Shown one piece after another: positions 58,913-64,000 of a stretch of DNA of 64,000 bases. A model generated the notes under the pieces. It searched no databases, had not been told where the DNA came from, and worked only from the letters and a program-made list of their open reading frames with translations. The stretch comes from Flavobacterium daemonense (GTDB lineage Bacteria > Bacteroidota > Bacteroidia > Flavobacteriales > Flavobacteriaceae), in the NCBI RefSeq assembly GCF_007341385.1, contig NZ_VJYD01000008.1:1-64000 (forward strand), written 5' to 3'. The position numbers were made by a program, and so were the translations under genes. Position 1 is the stretch's first letter; each line of letters begins with the position of its first letter.

Positions 58913-59551
58913 ATGTCAACATTAAGATTAGGCGATATAGCTCCAGATTTTCATGCAGAAACCTCTCAGGGGCCAATCAATTTTTATGAATATTTAGGAG
59001 ATTCTTGGGGCGTTTTATTTTCGCATCCAGCAGATTTTACTCCTGTTTGTACAACAGAATTGGGAACTGTAGCGAACTATATTCCGGAATTCAATAAAAG
59101 AAATACAAAAGTTATTGCTTTGAGTGTAGATGGTTTGGAATCTCACAAAGAATGGATTAAAGACATCAACGAAACTCAAAACACAGAAGTTAATTTCCCA
59201 ATTATTGCAGACGAAGACAAGAAAGTAGCTAATTTGTATGATATGCTTCACCCAAATGCAAGTGATAAATTTACAGTACGTTCTGTTTTTGTTATCGGAC
59301 CAGATAAAAAAATAAAATTAACGCTGACGTATCCAGCTTCAACAGGAAGAAATTTTGACGAATTGCTGCGCGTTATCGATAGTTTGCAATTGACTGCAAA
59401 TTATAGTGTTGCGACTCCAGCAAACTGGAAAGATGGAGAAGATGTAGTAATTGCACCAGCAATTCCTGATAGTGATATTCCAACTAAATTCCCAAAAGGA
59501 CACACGCCAATTAAACCTTATTTAAGATTAACGCCACAACCGAATAAGTAA
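58913..59551 (+). CDS. 1-Cys peroxiredoxin (Prx6 type)
   Basis: 212-residue thiol peroxidase. The peroxidatic cysteine C46 is in SHPADFTPVCTTELG, and the arginine of the active site is in TVRSVFVIGP. No other cysteine occurs in the chain, so it is a 1-Cys enzyme that needs an external reductant. The C-terminal extension beyond residue 165 (ATPANWKDGEDVVIAPAIPD) is typical of Prx6. It reduces hydrogen and organic peroxides in the cytoplasm. Monocistronic. Confidence 0.94.
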   Translation: MSTLRLGDIAPDFHAETSQGPINFYEYLGDSWGVLFSHPADFTPVCTTELGTVANYIPEFNKRNTKVIALSVDGLESHKEWIKDINETQNTEVNFPIIADEDKKVANLYDMLHPNASDKFTVRSVFVIGPDKKIKLTLTYPASTGRNFDELLRVIDSLQLTANYSVATPANWKDGEDVVIAPAIPDSDIPTKFPKGHTPIKPYLRLTPQPNK

Positions 59552-59554
59552 TTT

Positions 59555-59677
59555 TTGAGGTTCTAAGATACTAAGGCGCTAAGATGCTAAGATTTCTATT
59601 GAAAACTTAACACTTAGCGCCTTAATTATTTGAAAAAACCTTAGTCCCTTAGCCCCTCAGAACCTTAGTTCCTTTAG
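59555..59677. repeat. GCTAAGAT-word inverted repeat overlapping the antiporter 3' end
   Basis: GAGGTTCTAAGATACTAAGG and CGCTAAGATGCTAAGATT (59557-59594) face CTTAGCGCCTTAATTATTTG and the CTTAGTCCCTTAGCCCCTCA words (59613-59677). Same family as 55045-55206. The right arm codes for the last residues of the minus-strand antiporter. Confidence 0.7.
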
Positions 59678-61901
59678 TCAACTCATTCATTTTTTTTCTA
59701 TCGCCTACAACCCAGATAATATCATTTTTGCTTAAAACAATATTTGATTCGGGATTTAAGATTCGGTTTCCGTTTCGCTCAATTCCAACGACTAGACCGC
59801 CTGTTTTTCCTCTAAATTGACCAATGCTTTTTTCGATAAATTCTTCTTGAGAAATCTCTAATTGGCGTAATACGATTTCAGATTCTTCAACTTCTGTTGG
59901 AGGTTCAATTTCGTTTTGATCTAAATATTTGGCAAATTCAGTTACTTGAGCATCGGTGCCAATTACGCAAATTTCGTCACCGGGAAATAAACGTTCATTT
60001 TTTGTCGGAATCGGAATCGTAATATCCCCTCGTTTTATTTCGGCAATATTAATGCCGAGCTGTTCGCGAATTCTTAATTCTTCAAGCGTTTTTCCTGCCA
60101 GATTTGATTCTTTTCCAATATCAAAAAAAGACATGTGTCCGTCCCACGGCATCAAATTAGCATAACGTCTGTCAATTTTTTTATTCTCACGATCGTTGAG
60201 GTTTTTCAAAAAGTGGTTTTCAATTTTATGATATTGTTCGTTCAATTTTTTCGGAAAAATTTGATACGCTCCAATGGCAATTATCAAAGCAACAAAGGCC
60301 ACTAAAGGTGAGAAGAAAATATTCAATAAAAAGCCAACGAAAAACAAGCCAAGACTCATTCTAATTAAAATCAGCATTAAAAGCGCGCCACGATATTTAC
60401 GCTCTTCCCATAACGTTTCGACTTCCTCAACTTTTACTCGGCGTAGTGAAAGCGCCCATAAAAAAGGTGCGATTATAACCAAAGTGATCAAGGCGGCAAG
60501 CGTATTTCCAAATCGCGTGTCAGCTACTAACGGCGCAACAAATTTTGATGATAATAAAATGATTGCAGTGATAATTATGGTGTGAAGAATAATTTGCGTA
60601 ATTGACGCTCTCAGAACAATCTGCCAAGTGCTTACAGATTTGATTGCCTGAGCATTCATACTATAACGGTTAATATTTTTAACCCATCTTTTCGGCATTT
60701 TTTGTTCCAAAACCAAAGCAAAAGATTCTGAATATTTAATTAAAAACGGAGTCGTAAATGTGGTAATTGCCGATACCGCCACAATTATAGGATACAAGAA
60801 ATCGCTGGTTACTTTCAACGACATTCCTAGCGTTGCAATAATAAAAGAGAATTCCCCAATTTGTGCCAAACTCATTCCCGTTTGTACCGATTGTTTCAAG
60901 GGCTGACCAGATAATAGAGCGCCCGTTGCAGAACTTAATGCTTTCCCAAAAATTGTTACTAAAGTGATAATCAAAACAGGAAGCGCATAATCAACCAAAG
61001 TTACCGGATTAATCAACATTCCGACAGATACAAAGAAAACCGCTCCAAATAAATCTTTTACGGGCTGAATCAGATGTTCAATTTTTTCCGCCTGAGTTGT
61101 CTCAGCAATAATAGAACCCATGATAAAAGCGCCCAAAGCTGGCGAAAACCCAACATTGGCAGCAAACATAACCATCATTAAGCACAATGCAAGCGAAATA
61201 ATCAAGAGCATTTCGTCGCTTAATAAATGTTTTGCTTTTTTTAGAATGGTCGGAATAATAAAAATACCACCCAAAAACCATATGATCAAAAAGAAAACCA
61301 ATTTTAAAACAGATTGCAGTAAAGCGGCTCCAGAAACCTGATCACTAACGGCAATTGTTGACAATAAAACCAGCATTAAAATAGCAACAATATCTTCGAC
61401 AATCAGGGCGCCAAAAACAATCCCGACGAACTTTTTTCCTTTTACACCCAATTCATCAAAAGCCCTGATAATAATAGTTGTTGACGAAATCGAGAGTGTT
61501 GCACCAAGAAAAATACTGTCCATTTTTCCCCAACCCATCCATTGTCCGACTAAATAACCAATAAATGTCATGAATACAATCTGAGTAATGGCCGTGACGG
61601 ACGAAGTGCCTCCAACTTTCATCAATTTTTTAAAACTAAACTCGAGTCCTAAACTAAAAAGCAAAAAGATAACACCAATTTCGGCCCAGACTTCCACACT
61701 TTTCATATCGGTAATCGAAGGGAAAAAATCAAAATGATTTCCGGCCAAAAATCCTGCAATCAAATAACCTAAAACCAGTGGCTGTTTCATTTTTTTGAAA
61801 ATAAGCACAGCAATTCCGGCGGTCATCAGGATTAATCCCAAATCGCTTATTAAAGGTTGTAAGTGGTGTGTGGTGTCGGCAGCGGCGCTTAAGGCAATCA
61901 T
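59649..61901 (-). CDS. CPA2-family cation:proton antiporter (Kef/GerN type) with RCK_C domains
   Basis: 750-residue membrane protein. The first about 400 residues are the Na+/H+ exchanger domain with 12-13 helices (LVLGYLIAGFLAGNHFDFFP, IFLLFSLGLEFSFKKL, LGAFIMGSIIAET, SLAQIGEFSFIIATLGMSL). A second helical segment lies near 430-560. At the C-terminus are two TrkA-C/RCK_C domains (KESNLAGKTLEELRIREQLG and GQFRGKTGGLVVGIERNGN). Kef-type systems exchange potassium or sodium for protons; ligand gating by the RCK_C domains is likely. The last residues GTKVLRG and the stop come from a repeat element. Confidence 0.9.
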   Translation of the reverse strand: MIALSAAADTTHHLQPLISDLGLILMTAGIAVLIFKKMKQPLVLGYLIAGFLAGNHFDFFPSITDMKSVEVWAEIGVIFLLFSLGLEFSFKKLMKVGGTSSVTAITQIVFMTFIGYLVGQWMGWGKMDSIFLGATLSISSTTIIIRAFDELGVKGKKFVGIVFGALIVEDIVAILMLVLLSTIAVSDQVSGAALLQSVLKLVFFLIIWFLGGIFIIPTILKKAKHLLSDEMLLIISLALCLMMVMFAANVGFSPALGAFIMGSIIAETTQAEKIEHLIQPVKDLFGAVFFVSVGMLINPVTLVDYALPVLIITLVTIFGKALSSATGALLSGQPLKQSVQTGMSLAQIGEFSFIIATLGMSLKVTSDFLYPIIVAVSAITTFTTPFLIKYSESFALVLEQKMPKRWVKNINRYSMNAQAIKSVSTWQIVLRASITQIILHTIIITAIILLSSKFVAPLVADTRFGNTLAALITLVIIAPFLWALSLRRVKVEEVETLWEERKYRGALLMLILIRMSLGLFFVGFLLNIFFSPLVAFVALIIAIGAYQIFPKKLNEQYHKIENHFLKNLNDRENKKIDRRYANLMPWDGHMSFFDIGKESNLAGKTLEELRIREQLGINIAEIKRGDITIPIPTKNERLFPGDEICVIGTDAQVTEFAKYLDQNEIEPPTEVEESEIVLRQLEISQEEFIEKSIGQFRGKTGGLVVGIERNGNRILNPESNIVLSKNDIIWVVGDRKKMNELTKGTKVLRG

Positions 61902-61923
61902 ATAGAAGAGGTGTTTTAGTTTC

Positions 61924-62067
61924 AGGAGCTATTTCCAGCCTTACATTTCAAGCTTTTGCTCAAAAACATATTTTTAAAGCTGTTACAGGAGCTTCCGTTG
62001 GTCGCTCTGTAACAGCAAAAAAATATAGTTTTTCGAGCAAAAGGCTTTTCATTTCAGTCTGGGCTAG
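61924..62067. repeat. Flavobacterial palindromic intergenic element, copy 2
   Basis: Begins AGGAGCTATTTCCAGC and ends TTTCAGTCTGGGCTAG. The stem AGCTTTTGCTC (61951-61961) pairs with GAGCAAAAGGCT (62035-62046), and a long central hairpin GCTGTTACAGGAGC / GCTCTGTAACAGC lies inside (61979-62016). Ends match the element at 14678-14767 on the opposite strand. Confidence 0.75.
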
Positions 62068-62086
62068 TTTTCCCATCAGATTTAAT

Positions 62087-62120
62087 AAAAAAAGCTATCT
62101 CGATAAAGATAGCTTTTTTT
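62087..62120. terminator. Terminator of purB (bidirectional shape)
   Basis: Perfect 14-bp stem AAAAAAAGCTATCT / AGATAGCTTTTTTT with a 6-base loop, 23 bases after the purB stop on the minus strand. Confidence 0.87.
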
Positions 62121-62142
62121 GGGAAAATATTTTAGGTTTTCT

Positions 62143-63489
62143 TTAAATTCCTGTGTAATTGCTAGGAGTTATTTGCATTAATTCTGCTCTAACTGCATCA
62201 GAAACCTCTAAAGTCGCAATAAAATTATGAATTGCGTTTTTGTCAATTGCTTCATTAGTTCTTGTCAAACCTTTTAGCACTTCATACGGATTTGGATATG
62301 CTTCACGACGTAAAATTGTCTGAATTGCTTCAGCCACAACTGCCCAGTTTTTCTCTAAATCTTCAGCAAATTTGCTTTCGTTTAAAAGCAATTTGTTCAA
62401 ACCTTTTAAAGTCGCTTCAAAAGCAATAATTGTGTGTCCAACTGGTACACCAACGTTTCTTAAAACAGTACTGTCAGTTAAATCACGCTGTAATCTTGAA
62501 ATTGGCAATTTAGCCGCTAAATGTTCAAAAATAGCATTTGCAATTCCTAAGTTTCCTTCAGAATTTTCAAAATCAATTGGGTTTACTTTATGTGGCATTG
62601 CTGATGAACCAATTTCTCCGGCTTTGATTTTTTGTTTGAAATAATCCATTGAAACATACGTCCAGATATCACGATCTAAATCGATTATGATATTGTTGAT
62701 TCTTTTTAAACCATCAAAAAAAGCAGCAAAATGATCGTAATGCTCAATTTGAGTTGTTGGAAAAGAATGGTGCAAACCTAAACCAGTTTCAACAAACTTA
62801 GTTCCGAATTGCTTCCAGTCAATTTGTGGATAAGCAACATGATGCGCATTGAAATTTCCAGTTGCCCCGCCAAATTTAGCTGCAAACGGAATATTGAACA
62901 ACAAACGCATTTGCTCTTCTAAACGCTCCACAAAAACCAAAACTTCTTTTCCTAAGCGAGTAGGAGAAGCCGGTTGTCCGTGCGTGCGTGCCAACATTGG
63001 AATATCTTTCCATTCAACACTTAATTCCTTTAATTTAGAAATCAAAGCAATTAATGAAGGCATATAAACCTGCTCAAACGCTTCTTTTGTAGAAAGCGGA
63101 ATAGCGGTATTGTTGATATCTTGAGATGTTAATCCGAAGTGAATGAACTCTTTATATTGTGATAGACCTAGTTTTTCAAAAGCATCTTTAATAAAGTATT
63201 CAACCGCTTTTACGTCGTGGTTAGTCACTTTTTCAGTTTCTTTAATCCAAAGTGCATCTTCAGTTGAGAAATTTTTGTAGATGTTTCTCAAACTTTCAAA
63301 TAAGTCTGAATTTATTCCTTGCAACTGTGGCAGGGGAATTTCGCATAAAGCAATGAAGTATTCCACTTCAACCAAAACACGGTATTTTATTAAAGCTTCT
63401 TCAGAGAAAAAAGGTGCTAAATTTTGAGTTTTATTTCTATATCTTCCATCAATTGGTGATATAGCATTCAATTCGTTTAGAGTAGTCAT
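62143..63489 (-). CDS. purB: Adenylosuccinate lyase
   Basis: 448-residue enzyme acting twice in purine synthesis (SAICAR to AICAR, adenylosuccinate to AMP). The start MTTLNELNAISPIDGRYRNK is typical. HFGLTSQDINNTA and ARTHGQPASPTRLGKE are active-site regions, and the fumarase/aspartase signature GSSAMPHKVNPIDFENSEGN holds the catalytic serine loop. The longer PurB form with about 450 residues is the E. coli-like class. ATG 63489 was preferred because a -7 element overlaps the upstream TTG of the longer frame. Confidence 0.96.
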   Translation of the reverse strand: MTTLNELNAISPIDGRYRNKTQNLAPFFSEEALIKYRVLVEVEYFIALCEIPLPQLQGINSDLFESLRNIYKNFSTEDALWIKETEKVTNHDVKAVEYFIKDAFEKLGLSQYKEFIHFGLTSQDINNTAIPLSTKEAFEQVYMPSLIALISKLKELSVEWKDIPMLARTHGQPASPTRLGKEVLVFVERLEEQMRLLFNIPFAAKFGGATGNFNAHHVAYPQIDWKQFGTKFVETGLGLHHSFPTTQIEHYDHFAAFFDGLKRINNIIIDLDRDIWTYVSMDYFKQKIKAGEIGSSAMPHKVNPIDFENSEGNLGIANAIFEHLAAKLPISRLQRDLTDSTVLRNVGVPVGHTIIAFEATLKGLNKLLLNESKFAEDLEKNWAVVAEAIQTILRREAYPNPYEVLKGLTRTNEAIDKNAIHNFIATLEVSDAVRAELMQITPSNYTGI

Positions 63490-63513
63490 TGTTATGTTGT
63501 TTTTCGAAAGGTG

Positions 63514-63521
63514 CAAATATA
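63514..63521 (-). promoter_or_regulatory. -7 promoter element of purB
   Basis: The minus strand reads TATATTTG about 25 bases before the ATG at 63489. Confidence 0.5.
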
Positions 63522-63592
63522 AACAGAATTTGCGGATTTAAAGTAATTCTAAAGTCAATTGAAGGCATTTAAAAAGGGAAAAAATTAGATAA

Positions 63593-63660
63593 AACACGAA
63601 TTTCATGAATTAGCACTAATCCTAATAAAAAAATCCGTGCTAATTCGTGCAATTCGTGTT
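63593..63660. repeat. CACGAATT-word inverted repeat between purB and the sirtuin gene
   Basis: AACACGAATTTCATGAATTA and GCACTAAT (63593-63620) face ATCCGTGCTAATTCGTGCAA and TTCGTGTT (63633-63660) with few mismatches. Related to the repeats at 22221 and 52558. It is followed 8 bases later by the stop of the sirtuin gene. Confidence 0.75.
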
Positions 63661-63667
63661 CTGTAAC

Positions 63668-64000
63668 TTATAGATTTTTTAATTTTTCTCTTAAATCGGC
63701 AACACCTTCTGATGCAAATTTGGCAATCGTTTCGACTTTATTTCTAATATTTGGAATCGCAATTGGTTTTGGATCAATATAAAAAACCGGAGTTGTACTT
63801 GGCGCATACGCAATCAAGCCAGCTGCAGGATACACTTGCAGAGAAGTTCCAATTACCGCAAAATAATCTGCCGTTTCAGTAATATTAATAGCTTCTTCAA
63901 GAGCCGGAACTTCTTCGCCAAACCAAACAATATGCGGACGTAATTGATGTCCGTTTTCGTCAAGATCGCCAGTATTTAAATCTTCCGTCCAATCTAAAAT
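63668..64000 (-). CDS. cobB: Sirtuin NAD-dependent protein deacylase, C-terminal part (partial)
   Basis: The minus-strand frame open from the window edge to the TAA at 63668-63670 encodes the last 110 or so residues of a Sir2-family protein. Visible motifs are RPHIVWFGEEVP, where the second part of the deacylase pocket lies, then YFAVIGTSLQVYPAAGLIAY and PVFYIDPKPIAIPN, ending ADLREKLKNL. The catalytic histidine and zinc site lie beyond the window. Sirtuins remove acyl groups from protein lysines using NAD. The FGEEVP form and short tail fit bacterial CobB, class III. Confidence 0.88.
   Translation of the reverse strand: MLDWTEDLNTGDLDENGHQLRPHIVWFGEEVPALEEAINITETADYFAVIGTSLQVYPAAGLIAYAPSTTPVFYIDPKPIAIPNIRNKVETIAKFASEGVADLREKLKNL

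Overview
The window is a chromosomal stretch of a Flavobacteriia bacterium, most likely the genus Flavobacterium. The evidence is AT-rich DNA; promoters of the Bacteroidetes type (a TAnnTTTG -7 element, sometimes with an upstream TTG) at many gene starts; few Shine-Dalgarno sequences; flavobacterial gene sets (split methylmalonyl-CoA mutase, PafA-type phosphatase, long GAPDH, NatA/NatB exporter, grpE-dnaJ); and very many palindromic intergenic repeats of the kinds common in Flavobacterium. Most of the window is housekeeping chromosome. I see no prophage, integron, CRISPR array or transposase gene.

Layout. 1-70: 3' end of a 5S rRNA and its terminator, so an rRNA operon lies just upstream. 0.2-10.7 kb: PafA-like phosphatase, alanine dehydrogenase with a divergent Lrp/AsnC regulator, GAPDH, HtrA protease, then a cell-wall run (dapF, GNAT, mltG, lysozyme-like protein). 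10.7-15.4 kb: a minus-strand run udk, divIC-like, mutA, mutB. 15.7-21 kb: a minus-strand run from dnaA through a low-Mr phosphatase, an RsmI-like methylase, a TonB C-terminal protein and an aminotransferase to an SDR. 21-28.5 kb: thioesterase, YigZ, HAD phosphatase overlapping ribD, GNAT, prmC, a MacB-type permease, hisS. 28.5-29.1 kb: tRNA-Trp(CCA) between two large palindromes. 29.3-37.7 kb: grpE-dnaJ, an ABC-2 exporter, a sigma-54 activator without a DNA-binding domain, a half-length DEAD-box protein, hydrolases. 38.8-43.8 kb: mtaB, SDR, and a sigma / anti-sigma / plug-like-protein operon. 45.1-46.7 kb: the main accessory locus. 46.9-64 kb: a PhoX-like lipoprotein with a diheme peroxidase, MATE pump, LtaS-like sulfatase, meaB, a YwnA/YwnB-like pair, AEC carrier, 1-Cys peroxiredoxin, a Kef-type antiporter, purB and a truncated sirtuin gene.

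The strongest candidate for an undescribed system is 45086-46697: a 243-residue protein whose C-terminal half resembles colicin M (lipid II hydrolase), translationally coupled to two paralogous small proteins with one N-terminal membrane anchor and an exported domain, the architecture of the colicin M immunity protein Cmi. I read this as a toxin with tandem immunity genes.

The other striking theme is repeats. At least ten families of long inverted repeats occupy intergenic gaps. In three places they enter coding sequence: the MutB N-terminus, the PrmC C-terminus, and the C-terminus of the Kef-type antiporter. All functional names rest on motif reading and remembered family knowledge; no database search was possible.
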